A stretch of DNA of 64,000 nt from the NCBI GenBank assembly GCA_016841445.1, contig JAENZD010000001.1:372001-436000 (forward strand). The letters run 5' to 3'. A program made the translations under genes and the position numbers. This stretch comes from Anaerolineaceae bacterium (GTDB taxonomy: Bacteria; Chloroflexota; Anaerolineae; Anaerolineales; Anaerolineaceae). Position 1 is the stretch's first letter, and the number at the start of each line of letters is the position of its first letter. A model generated the notes under the pieces. That model worked only from the letters and a program-made list of their open reading frames with translations. It did not search any database and was not told the DNA's origin. Positions 45,316 through 53,933 of the stretch are shown here, in pieces.

Positions 45316-46193
45316 TAAAGTACAAAAGTTTGTTCGCAATATCCGGTTTGCTGATCTTTATGATTCTCAGCATGACCGGCTGCCAGGCAGGTGCTGTAGC
45401 TACTGATACGCCGGTTGAAGAAACTGCAGCCGAGGAAGTTATCATGACTGAAGAAGCTGCCGTCACTGAAGAAGACCCTGGTTTGTTGGGTGACACCTGG
45501 GACCTGCTCTGGATTTCGGATTCCAGCGGTTGGGGGGTTGCTGATATTTATGGGCAGTTTATTGCTGAAGATAATGATGTAGAAGTGAATGTTATGGATA
45601 AATGGCAAGGCGCGTTATCCGCAGGGCGGATCTTGCAAGGCTTGAAAGAGCAAAACACCTATAATCTTGATCTGGATAACCTGCGGGAATTTATAGCAGA
45701 AGCAGAGGTGATCGTTATTTATGGCAATCCTGAGGATTCTCGTGATCCATCCAACCCCGGGGATTGGAACTGTGGTCAGGCTTCTTTGGAAAGCTGCTAT
45801 GTCAACAACTGCACCTTGGAATCTTTCTCACAGTATATTGCCGATCTTAAAGAAATTTACAGCATCATCTTTAAAATCCGGGAGGGAAAGCCGACGATCA
45901 TCCAGGCGATTGATTCATATAACCCGCGGCTTGTCAGCAACTGCCAGGCAGAAGGCATGTTCGATGAGTGTGTTGCCTGCTGGGAAACATATAATCAAGC
46001 GATCCACCTTGCCGCTGAGGAAATGGGTGTTCCGGTTGCCCCCGTTTTTGATACCTGGAATGGGCCTGATCATACTGAAAATCCTGTTGAAAAAGGTTAC
46101 ACAAGAGAAGATAACGAACATCCAAGTGTTTTGGGAGCGACTGCTACTGCACAAGCACTGCGAGAATTGGGATACGAACCGATCATTCCTTAG
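45312..46193 (+). CDS. SGNH/GDSL-like hydrolase lipoprotein
   Basis: A 293-aa lipoprotein; signal ends LSMTGC (Cys24), followed by a long acidic Glu/Thr/Ala linker to ~55. LLWISDSSGWGVADIYGQF (~65-85) resembles SGNH block I with a candidate nucleophilic Ser, VIVIYGNPEDS could be block III (Gly-x-Asn), and TREDNEHPSVLGA near 270 matches block V D-x-x-H, so a catalytic triad can be proposed. Cys-rich central region. It is translationally coupled to the regulator and followed by a terminator. An esterase or deacetylase acting on extracellular glycans is plausible but unproven. Confidence 0.75.
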   Translation: MIKYKSLFAISGLLIFMILSMTGCQAGAVATDTPVEETAAEEVIMTEEAAVTEEDPGLLGDTWDLLWISDSSGWGVADIYGQFIAEDNDVEVNVMDKWQGALSAGRILQGLKEQNTYNLDLDNLREFIAEAEVIVIYGNPEDSRDPSNPGDWNCGQASLESCYVNNCTLESFSQYIADLKEIYSIIFKIREGKPTIIQAIDSYNPRLVSNCQAEGMFDECVACWETYNQAIHLAAEEMGVPVAPVFDTWNGPDHTENPVEKGYTREDNEHPSVLGATATAQALRELGYEPIIP

Positions 46194-46245
46194 AATCGAA
46201 ATTTGTGCTGTTTTTTTACTCTACTCCGAGTTTTACAGCTCATTT

Positions 46246-46280
46246 GGTCTCCTGATTGTTGATGGTCAGGAGACCTTTTG
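46246..46280 (+). terminator. terminator after SGNH-like gene
   Basis: GGTCTCCTGA (46246-46255) and TCAGGAGACC (46266-46275) form a perfect 10-bp GC-rich stem with a 10-base loop, followed by TTTTGATATTTT. Confidence 0.8.
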
Positions 46281-46444
46281 ATATTTTGGTTGATCCTATT
46301 GGTGTAAAGTTATCTCATCTTAACCGAGTGAGTATTTGGGGTGAATTCTCTGGTTCATATTTTGAAATGTCTGGCATATCACTTTTATTTACATAATAAT
46401 TGGAGGTATACTATCTAATATATAGCAATTAATCTGGAAGGCAT

Positions 46445-49400
46445 ATGTCCGGTACTTGGGAAGATTTCCGTTCGCTGCCAGTGGAATATCAGGATCTCCT
46501 CCGGTTGGCAGAGGAAAAATTTGAGATCTCAATCAAACCGCTGCAGTTATTAGTCGGGGGATTTTCTGGTGCTGCTGTTTTCCTGGTAAGCGTCACTTAT
46601 CATAAAGATTCCCACGTCGAGCATTTAATTCTCAAACTGGATCATAAAAGCAGCCACTCAAAAAATGATGAGTGGACCCGCCACAAGATCCTGATGCGTA
46701 ACGCATCGAAGGAATTTTTAGATCAAAACTTACCAGATCTGGCGTTCGATCGGATTGAAACGGATAATGCGATCGCGATTTTTTATAGTGTTGCCGGTCA
46801 GTCACTCTTGAATTTCCTGCCCCTGTCAAAATTCACACATCAGGCTCAGTTTGAAACGATATTTAATGAAACCAATAAGGTTTTACTGACTAAGTGGAAT
46901 GAAAATCCTGAAATTTCGCAGGCCGTTCACCCCAGGACTGTCATAGAGAGATGGCTGGGCTTCAGGTTAGATGCGGGACGGAATATTGAAGCATTTATCA
47001 GGCTGAACACCCATCGTGATCCAGAAATTCCCGGATTGTTAATCTATGGCGATGTCTTTCCTAACCCCTTGTTTTATGCCCGTTCAGCCGAGCCATGGGG
47101 TAGCTGCCGTCCCATTGATATCGCAACAGGGCAAATCCATGGTGATTTGAACACAAATAATATCCTGGTAAATTTTTCGGATGGCCGCCTTGATGGGTAC
47201 TACCTGATCGACTTTGCACTGTTTAAAGAAGATATGCCATTATTTTATGATCAACGCTATCTTGAAATGTCTTATCTGCTGCGTTCCTTATCTCCCTCAA
47301 ATTTCAGCACGATTGTCGAACTGGTAAAGCTTATCGCAGACGGAGATCATTTTGATCATCAGTCTGTCCCAATCGAAATGATGGGTGTCAGTTCAGTCAT
47401 TAATTCGGCTCGTTCTGCATTTGGGGCATGGGTGGATGAAATTTATCCAAGCTTACACGATGACCTGTGGGGGCAGTATTGGCTGGCAGGTTTGGCGGCA
47501 GGTTTAGGGTACACCCATAAAGCAGGTCTACCAGATGAGCAGCGGATGGTAGGTCTGATTTATGCTGCTGCCAATCTGAAGCGCTTCATCACGAAATTCA
47601 ACCTGCCAACTCCAGGGGAGGTCGTTTTACTCTATGCGGCCAATGCATTTGGCGAACCAGGTAGCATTCAAACGCCTCCTCGATCACATGATCATCTACC
47701 ATCACCGAAGACACACTTTGTTGGACGAAATAAACAGCTCTCGGAGATTAGAGCGCTGCTGCAGGAATCTGAAATCCAGCTTTTAACCCTGATTGGAGCT
47801 GGCGGCACCGGGAAGACAAGGCTGAGCCTGGAAGTGGCGCGAGATGTGCTGGATCAATTTCCGGATGGTGTTTACTTTGTACCCCTTGCAGACGACACAG
47901 AGGAGAACCAGTTGGTATCGCGGATTGCCAAAAAGCTAAACGTTCGGGAAGGCGGCCGTCCACTGCTTGAGAGTTTAAGGGATTATTTATATGATAAGCA
48001 GCTACTGCTCATCTTGGATAATTTTGAACAGCTTGTATCCTATTCTCCTGTCATAGGAGAACTGCTGGAACATGCACCGAATCTGAAGATCATCACAACG
48101 AGCCGGATTCCATTAAACTTACAGAGAGAACACATTTTCCCGGTTCCACCCTTGCAGTTACCCGAAAAAGACCCCGTTCTTACCCTGACTGAGTTGGAAG
48201 ATAACGAATCCATTAAATTATTTGTGAAACGTACCCAGGCCATTCTTCCGGATTTTGAACTGACCGAATCAAATGCAAATGCCGTTGCGGAAATTTGCCG
48301 GCGGTTGGATGGACTCCCATTGGCAATTGAATTGGCCGCAGCCCGTATCAAACTACTATCACCACAAGCAATCCTGGATCGGTTGGACAAGAAATTAAAA
48401 TTGCTGACAGGGGGGGCACGTGATTTACCGTATCGTCACCAGGCGCTTCGAAACACGATTGAATGGAGCTATCAGCTTCTAAATCAGGAAGAAAGAGTCC
48501 TCATCAACAGGTTGAGTGTTTTTTCCGGTGGGTTTAACATGGATGCTGTAGAAGCAATCTGCAATAAGGATGGGGAATTTGATATTTTGGATGGCTTAGG
48601 AGCACTCGTTGATAACAGCTTGATCCTCCAGGCGAAATCTTTTGATGGGCAACCACGTTTTACAATGCTTGAGACCATTCGTGAGTTTGCTTCAGAGAAG
48701 TTGTTGGAGAGTGAAGAAAATTTAAAATTCAAGGCGTTACATGCCAGGTACTTTGGAGATATTGTTGTCAATCAGATCGCTTTCCAAATTTATTCAAAGA
48801 AAGCTGTTTACTGGATGGATTGGGCGGAAAGAGAGCTTGATAATATCCGGACTACCTTAACATGGAGCCTGTCATCACAGGGAGATATAAACCTTGGTGC
48901 GTTGATGGTGATGTCATTGATTTGGTTCTGGTACCGGCGGGGTTATTTGCGTGAAGGCGTAAATTGGTCAGAGCGAATGTTAGAAGAACCATCCTTGCAA
49001 GAGGTATCAATATCTCGAGCATTTGCCCTGGTATCTGGTGGTTTACTGGCAATTTGGACGGGAGAACAGGAGAAAGGTCTTACCCAAATTGAGGAGAGTT
49101 TTGCTCTCATGAAACGCGAAGAAGAGGATCGATGGATCGCTCTCGCTATGATGTCGAATGGTGTTGCACTCCTCAACATGGGAAAGGATCATCAGGCACG
49201 CCCTTTATTTGAGCAGGCCCAGAAGATCTTCAAAGAAAGCGGTCAGGATTATTTCAATGCGATCACCCTGGTACACCTTGGAAATGTCGAGTTAGGCCTG
49301 GGAAATCCTGAAAAAGCCCTAGCGATACTTGAGGAAGCAAGACTATTAGCCAGGAAGCTCGATGAAAATTGGATCTTGAGCTTTGTGATTAACAACCTCG

Positions 49401-49876
49401 GAGAAGTGGCACGTGTTCAGGGTCAATATGATCTGGCAAGAAGATATTATCAGGATTGTCAAAACCTGTTGTCAGAAACCGGGGATAATGGGGATATGGC
49501 ACGCTTTGTCCACAGCCTGGGCTATATCGCTCAACATGAGGGCGACACTGTCAAAGCTGAATCACTATTCAGAGAAAGCCTGGTGATGTTCAGGCGGCTG
49601 GGAAACCGGCGAGGGATTGCGGAATGCATCGCTGGATTAGCCGGACTAACGGCAGGACAAGGGGATTGCAAGCGTGGTGCAGTCATGTTGGGTGCAGCGG
49701 AAGGCCTGCTCCAATCAACCGGCGGCGCCTGGTGGCCGGCGGATCGGGTTGAGGTAGAAAAAAATCTTGGGATTATCAAATCTTCTCTTGATAAGGATCT
49801 TTTCAACAAGTTATGGCAAGCGGGGGGAGAAATGAATATTGACCAGGCGATTAATTACACAAATGAAACCCAGTGA
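46445..49876 (+). CDS. APH/kinase-like domain - NB-ARC-type STAND ATPase - TPR protein
   Basis: An 1,143-aa cytosolic protein. Residues ~1-390 have an aminoglycoside-phosphotransferase/kinase-like fold: LLVGGFSGAAVFLVSV (phosphate loop), LILKLD (Lys), GQIHGDLNTNNILVNFSD near 231, and YYLIDFALF (metal Asp), so catalytic residues are retained. HFVGRNKQLSEIRALL near 424 starts a STAND ATPase of AfsR/NB-ARC type with Walker A LIGAGGTGKTRLSLEVA (~446), Walker B LLLILDNFEQL (~520), IITTSRIPL and the CRRLDGLPLAIELAAARI motif. Residues ~780-1120 are TPR repeats. STAND proteins are typically signal-triggered switches; here the N-terminal domain would be the output. It overlaps the Nudix-like gene by 14 bp. 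Role in defence or regulation is a hypothesis. Confidence 0.85.
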   Translation: MSGTWEDFRSLPVEYQDLLRLAEEKFEISIKPLQLLVGGFSGAAVFLVSVTYHKDSHVEHLILKLDHKSSHSKNDEWTRHKILMRNASKEFLDQNLPDLAFDRIETDNAIAIFYSVAGQSLLNFLPLSKFTHQAQFETIFNETNKVLLTKWNENPEISQAVHPRTVIERWLGFRLDAGRNIEAFIRLNTHRDPEIPGLLIYGDVFPNPLFYARSAEPWGSCRPIDIATGQIHGDLNTNNILVNFSDGRLDGYYLIDFALFKEDMPLFYDQRYLEMSYLLRSLSPSNFSTIVELVKLIADGDHFDHQSVPIEMMGVSSVINSARSAFGAWVDEIYPSLHDDLWGQYWLAGLAAGLGYTHKAGLPDEQRMVGLIYAAANLKRFITKFNLPTPGEVVLLYAANAFGEPGSIQTPPRSHDHLPSPKTHFVGRNKQLSEIRALLQESEIQLLTLIGAGGTGKTRLSLEVARDVLDQFPDGVYFVPLADDTEENQLVSRIAKKLNVREGGRPLLESLRDYLYDKQLLLILDNFEQLVSYSPVIGELLEHAPNLKIITTSRIPLNLQREHIFPVPPLQLPEKDPVLTLTELEDNESIKLFVKRTQAILPDFELTESNANAVAEICRRLDGLPLAIELAAARIKLLSPQAILDRLDKKLKLLTGGARDLPYRHQALRNTIEWSYQLLNQEERVLINRLSVFSGGFNMDAVEAICNKDGEFDILDGLGALVDNSLILQAKSFDGQPRFTMLETIREFASEKLLESEENLKFKALHARYFGDIVVNQIAFQIYSKKAVYWMDWAERELDNIRTTLTWSLSSQGDINLGALMVMSLIWFWYRRGYLREGVNWSERMLEEPSLQEVSISRAFALVSGGLLAIWTGEQEKGLTQIEESFALMKREEEDRWIALAMMSNGVALLNMGKDHQARPLFEQAQKIFKESGQDYFNAITLVHLGNVELGLGNPEKALAILEEARLLARKLDENWILSFVINNLGEVARVQGQYDLARRYYQDCQNLLSETGDNGDMARFVHSLGYIAQHEGDTVKAESLFRESLVMFRRLGNRRGIAECIAGLAGLTAGQGDCKRGAVMLGAAEGLLQSTGGAWWPADRVEVEKNLGIIKSSLDKDLFNKLWQAGGEMNIDQAINYTNETQ

Positions 49877-50666
49877 AGGATTTTCCTGGATTGGGATTGG
49901 TCCGGCCCCAGAACTAGGACTGAGGGTCAGTGTGGCAGCACTGGCAAGAGTCGTTTTTAGACACCCTGAAACCAATCAATTGATGCTGGTGTTGGAGCGC
50001 AAGGCGACTTTTCGAGAGATTGAAAAGACCCCGAATGTCGAAGTTATCTCCCAACCGTTTGGAGGCGCAATCCGCATCAAAGACGGGACTGAAATTAAGA
50101 GCCTTCTCAGAAATTTTCATTTTGACAGCGAACAATCAAAATCAGAAGGTGATTTCAGGCTTTTCATCCGACCTGAAGAATGGCCGAGACTGCGCAAATT
50201 TACGGTTGAACACCTTAAGCGGGAAGATGATACTGTATTAGAAACCAGTCCCGAACGAGAGCTGGCAGAGGAATTCAAGGATGCACTTGGGATTGATCTA
50301 CATAAGGATCAGTATCAAATTTGGCCGGTGGGGATTAATGTGGATGATCATCAAGCGCCAACCAGGAACCCCAGGGCAGAGGGATACCCAACAGTCAGGG
50401 TCTATCGTATTTCTGAGGTGATGATCAACGACACCAATCTGATAAAAAAATTGCTGGAAAACAGCAGCACCTTCACTGACGATCACCTACGCCAGGACGC
50501 CAAACAAGATGCTCAAAAAGGTGGAAAAGGCAGAGCGAATGGCGTCACGGTGCTGTCAATGGAAAAACTAAACGAGCACTTCCGTCATTTACAGATTTCA
50601 GAAAAAGGATCTCAGGTGTATTTTATCGGGGCTCATTTGGATAAGAACGTCAGGGCAATCCTTTAA
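49863..50666 (+). CDS. Nudix-like protein coupled to the STAND gene
   Basis: About 267 aa. ATG 49863 lies inside the last codons of the STAND gene (14-bp overlap); an in-frame TTG at 49839 is less likely. VSVAALARVVFRHPETNQLMLVLERK and QPFGGAIRI resemble the N-terminal strands and GG turn of a Nudix fold. TSPERELAEEFKDALGI resembles the R-E-L-x-E-E helix of the Nudix box (G-x5-E-x7-R-E-U-x-E-E-x-G-U). About 70 residues separate the two halves, far more than normal, so this is either a Nudix variant with a large insertion or an inactive relative. Tight coupling implies it acts with the STAND protein, perhaps producing, degrading or sensing a nucleotide. Confidence 0.6.
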   Translation: MKPSEGFSWIGIGPAPELGLRVSVAALARVVFRHPETNQLMLVLERKATFREIEKTPNVEVISQPFGGAIRIKDGTEIKSLLRNFHFDSEQSKSEGDFRLFIRPEEWPRLRKFTVEHLKREDDTVLETSPERELAEEFKDALGIDLHKDQYQIWPVGINVDDHQAPTRNPRAEGYPTVRVYRISEVMINDTNLIKKLLENSSTFTDDHLRQDAKQDAQKGGKGRANGVTVLSMEKLNEHFRHLQISEKGSQVYFIGAHLDKNVRAIL

Positions 50667-50778
50667 GGGTTAAGGATTACTGATTGATTTGGGTTGGGGA
50701 AAGACCGCTATTTTGATTTTCAGATCCAGCCATCCGCACTTGATCAACCGTTTTGATAAAGCTACCTCTGAATTCAAT

Positions 50779-50819
50779 CCTCGCTGATATCCTCGAACAG
50801 ATACCAGCGAGGTATTTTT
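50779..50819 (+). terminator. terminator of STAND/Nudix-like operon
   Basis: CCTCGCTGATATC (50779-50791) pairs with GATACCAGCGAGG (50800-50812) with a single non-Watson-Crick position; the loop is 8 bases and TATTTTTG follows. It sits between converging transcripts but the T-run favours the plus strand. Confidence 0.75.
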
Positions 50820-50831
50820 GATTTGAAATTT

Positions 50832-51050
50832 TTACATTAAGGCTTTGAACGCTTCCAAAACCAGGAAGATTGGCCATACGATCGCTTTTAAGAATCCCAG
50901 CACGCCCACCCAGAAGGTTGTTGCCTGGCCGATGAAGAAGATCGCTGCGCCGATGAACCCTAATCCGTAAACAGCATCCCCGCCGCCCCTGTGATAGTGA
51001 ACATCACGACATCGCCTTGTTTGATAGACACTTTCAGTTGTTTCTGTCAT
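50832..51050 (-). CDS. small membrane protein, function unknown
   Basis: A 72-aa protein. ATG 51050 has GGAG eight bases upstream; the upstream in-frame ATG at 51065 has none. The N-terminus is polar (RCRDVHYHRGGGDAVYG) and the C-terminus hydrophobic: VYGLGFIGAAIFFIGQATTF and GVLGFLKAIVWPIFLVLEAFK, two helices. Small proteins with this VYGLGxIGAxxxxxxxATTFW pattern are widespread and uncharacterised in bacteria. It is convergent with the STAND operon. Confidence 0.7.
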   Translation of the reverse strand: MTETTESVYQTRRCRDVHYHRGGGDAVYGLGFIGAAIFFIGQATTFWVGVLGFLKAIVWPIFLVLEAFKALM

Positions 51051-51306
51051 TATTTTATTCTCCATTTCTTTGAATGAGTTTGTATTATAATTTTACTTAA
51101 TTGCCCTCTCCATCGCCGAAGAAAATCTATTGTCTTGTTTGAATTAAGTTTTAGCACTTATCATTGGGTATAGGGACTCTTTAAATGAAAAACTTACATT
51201 TTATCCAGCCCCACAAATCAAGGAAAAGTATTGTGTAACGCGATGGTTGATTTTGGGTTTTAATTTTCGAAGGAACTTGGAAATTTGAATCATAAAGGAC
51301 CGGTCA

Positions 51307-52200
51307 ATGAATAGCCTGGATGAAACATTAAGTGAGTCCTTGATCAATGAACTTGTAACGGCTGTGGGTCTGCCAGCGACAAAATTCTACCATGGGCTCT
51401 TCTGGCGCTTATTTAGAAGAATAACCGATCGTTTTGCTGAAGTTGGGGCTGCTTTTGATGAGATCACACGATCTGAGGGATTTCCAAAAGCTTGCGAATG
51501 GGCGCTGACCCTGTTTTGCCGTGATATTCAAACCCAGGGTCTTGAGAATATCCCGGAAAATGGTCCGCTGCTTGTGCTATCGAATCACCCGGGGGCTTAT
51601 GATGCCTTGATTACCTTCTCAAATCTATCTGGTCATTCGATACGAAGCGTTTCGAGCGAAATCCCTTTCTTAAAATTGCTGCCAAACGCAAGTCAAAATT
51701 TCTTGTTTGCACCCCGTGATGATGTGCGGGAGCGAATGATCGTGCTGCGAAATGTCATCAAACATTTGCAGGCAGGCGGCACAGCGAATTATTTTGCCTC
51801 CGGGCATCGCGACCCGGATCCAGCAGTCTATCCTGGTGCAGAAGGTTATATTGATCACTGGTTGGATATCTTTGAACCTTTTTTTAGAACTGTTAAGGGT
51901 TTGAAGGTCATGCCAGTTATCATCAGCGGGGTGATCTCCAAAAAGTGGGTAAAACACCCGATAACCTGGATCAGGAAAAAACAAATCGACCGGCAGCGGC
52001 TGGCAGAATTTGGACAGGTTATCACCCAGCTTCTAAAGCCCGGAAAATTTTTCCTGAGCCCCAGAATTTCATTTGGGGTTCCATTTACTGAAGCAGATCT
52101 CAGGCAAGAAGTTGGTCAGGGCGAATTGTTTCCAGCTGTTATTGAGCGTGGAAAAACATTATTTCGCCAATCAGGGGCTTATTTTGGGGATTTTGTTTGA
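51307..52200 (+). CDS. PlsC-like 1-acylglycerol-3-phosphate acyltransferase
   Basis: A 297-aa protein. AAAGGA precedes the ATG. The acyltransferase block I is SNHPGAYDALITFSNL near residue 92 (H-x4-D catalytic motif). FLFAPRDDVRERM may hold the glycerophosphate-binding Arg of block II, and ASGHRDPDPAVYPGAEG corresponds to the F-P-E-G/S-x-S/T-like block III, in variant form. The C-terminal ISFGVPFTEADLRQE completes the pattern. No membrane helix is obvious, so it is probably peripheral. It likely acylates a lysophospholipid or other lipid at the inner leaflet; acceptor is not certain. Confidence 0.78.
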   Translation: MNSLDETLSESLINELVTAVGLPATKFYHGLFWRLFRRITDRFAEVGAAFDEITRSEGFPKACEWALTLFCRDIQTQGLENIPENGPLLVLSNHPGAYDALITFSNLSGHSIRSVSSEIPFLKLLPNASQNFLFAPRDDVRERMIVLRNVIKHLQAGGTANYFASGHRDPDPAVYPGAEGYIDHWLDIFEPFFRTVKGLKVMPVIISGVISKKWVKHPITWIRKKQIDRQRLAEFGQVITQLLKPGKFFLSPRISFGVPFTEADLRQEVGQGELFPAVIERGKTLFRQSGAYFGDFV

Positions 52201-52478
52201 TAAGGATGAGAAACGTTCGTAATAACTTTAAAAAGTCTGATCGAACAATTTAACGCTGTTAAATTTTCAAAATTTTTGGGAAATAATACAAGACTCAGGG
52301 GATAAGTTTTTTCAAAAAGGATTGCGCTTTGAAGCAGATCCAGTCTATTTTCTTGTTTTATTTGCATCAATGTGATAAATAAGAGTAAAATTATCCTATA
52401 TAAAAAATGATGTTGGCAGCTCATATCGAACCCTGACCGTTGTAAACAATCAAAATAAGATCTTTAAGGAGATCGAAT

Positions 52479-53498
52479 ATGTTAAATGATCGTATTTTTC
52501 TGGCTGTGAACGGCCAGTCCCTGGCAAGGGCTGACAAAATGGATGAGCATTGGCGGGTCAAACACAGCTTAGATGGAATGAAAATCAATGTGATGGTGAA
52601 TGTGCCGTATGCACAAGGCTTGATACTGATCGGAACCCAGGAGAATGGTGTTCTTATTTCGGAGGACAGCGGAAAGACATGGCGATCTATTGGATTGGAC
52701 CATATCCCGGTGAAATCTTTAGCTGTGGATCCCCAGGATTCACGAACGATTTATGCTGGGTGCAAGCAAGTTTCCCTTTTTAAAACAGATAACCTGGGTG
52801 AGACCTGGAGTGAACTGCGGGGTATGCGCAAAAAGCGTAAATGGTGGTGGTTTTCACCTGCAGACCAGCCGGGTTTTGAGCCGTATGTGAATGCACTGGC
52901 GGTATCCCCCGAGGATTCGGAGGTTATCCTGGCTGGTATTGAGCTGGGGGCGGTGAGGCGGTCGGAAGATGGCGGGAGGAGCTAGACCAGGCACCTGAAG
53001 GGAGCTGACCGGGACTGCCATTCTCTGATGTTTCACCCGAATAATGGCAAATGGGCTTATGAAGGTGGAGGTATGCGAGGTGTATCGATGAGTTCAGATC
53101 ATGGCAAGAGTTGGCACAAACCCAAACATGGCTTGGGTTCCAAATATGGATGGGCAGTTGCAGCAGATCCGGTAAGGCCAGAGATTTGGTACTTGTCTGC
53201 TTCGGTTATGCCCAGGCTGTGGCGGGGAGAATTTGAACCACTGGCACACCAGGATGGACAAGCACATGCGCATATTTACCGCAAGGTCGGCGATGATTCG
53301 TGGGAACAGCTTACGGGTGGTTTGCCTGATCCGCTGGATTATTTGCCCTATGATCTGGTAACGGTCCACGGATGCCCGGGCAACGTCTTTGCCGGGATGG
53401 CGAATGGTGATGTATGGCACAGCGGTGATTATGGCGATACCTGGGTGCGGTTGCCGTTCAACCTGGGCGGGGTGCATGGGTCAATGGTGATCATCTAA
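52479..53498 (+). pseudogene. Asp-box/YCF48-like beta-propeller protein gene interrupted by one in-frame amber codon
   Basis: A 339-codon frame from ATG 52479 (AAGGAG before it) is interrupted only by TAG at 52983-52985. The frame continues without shift to 53498. The protein has at least five Asp-box repeats (S-x-D-x-G-x-T/S-W): SEDSGKTWRS, TDNLGETWSE, SEDGGRS-stop, SSDHGKSWHK and SGDYGDTWVR. The stop falls exactly where the invariant Trp of repeat 3 should be, so one TGG-to-TAG change explains it. No signal peptide; such propellers resemble sialidase or YCF48 folds. It may be a recent pseudogene, a suppressed codon or a sequence error. Confidence 0.85.
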
Positions 53499-53933
53499 GT
53501 CGTAATAGCGGGTATTACGAAGAATATTTCAAGTAACTGTCAACACACCTGCCGATTATTAATAATATTTGCCAGAGGGAGTAAATAGACCTGTCAATAA
53601 GCAAATTTTCCTCTAAAAAACAAAGAATTAATTTGCAGTGAAAATTTAGTGTATAATATGTCTTTGTGAACCTTCGTGTATTAAGATATTAATAAAGGAA
53701 GATAAATTTAAGGAAAACAGATCATTGCCAGAGAAAACAAACACGCTATCAATGACTTCAGCGCTCAATTGTTCCTTGGTTGCTTTACCAAGCTTTATTA
53801 ATATCCCTAATAACGTCGGAATTTCCGTCGTTATTTTTATTATTCCCGTTCAATAGTCAAATAAGGAGGGTTTTATCGAGAGATAGAAGACAAGCATTTT
53901 GGTTAACTAAATTTATTATTCAGGAGATAAGAC
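53499..53933. other. long leader/spacer before subtilase gene
   Basis: It holds a TATAAT at 53652-53657 without a properly spaced -35, and a hairpin with T-run at 53809-53838. A 34-codon frame beginning near 53754 overlaps the hairpin but has no clear ribosome site, so it is not called a gene. The subtilase gene has CAGGAGA before its ATG. Confidence 0.35.
53809..53838 (+). terminator. hairpin with T-run upstream of subtilase gene
   Basis: AATAACGTCGG (53809-53819) and CCGTCGTTATT (53825-53835) form a stem with one mismatch and a 5-base loop, followed by TTTATTATT. It lies about 100 bp before the subtilase ATG, between the candidate -10 and the gene, so it could be an attenuator or end an upstream transcript. 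Confidence 0.5.
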
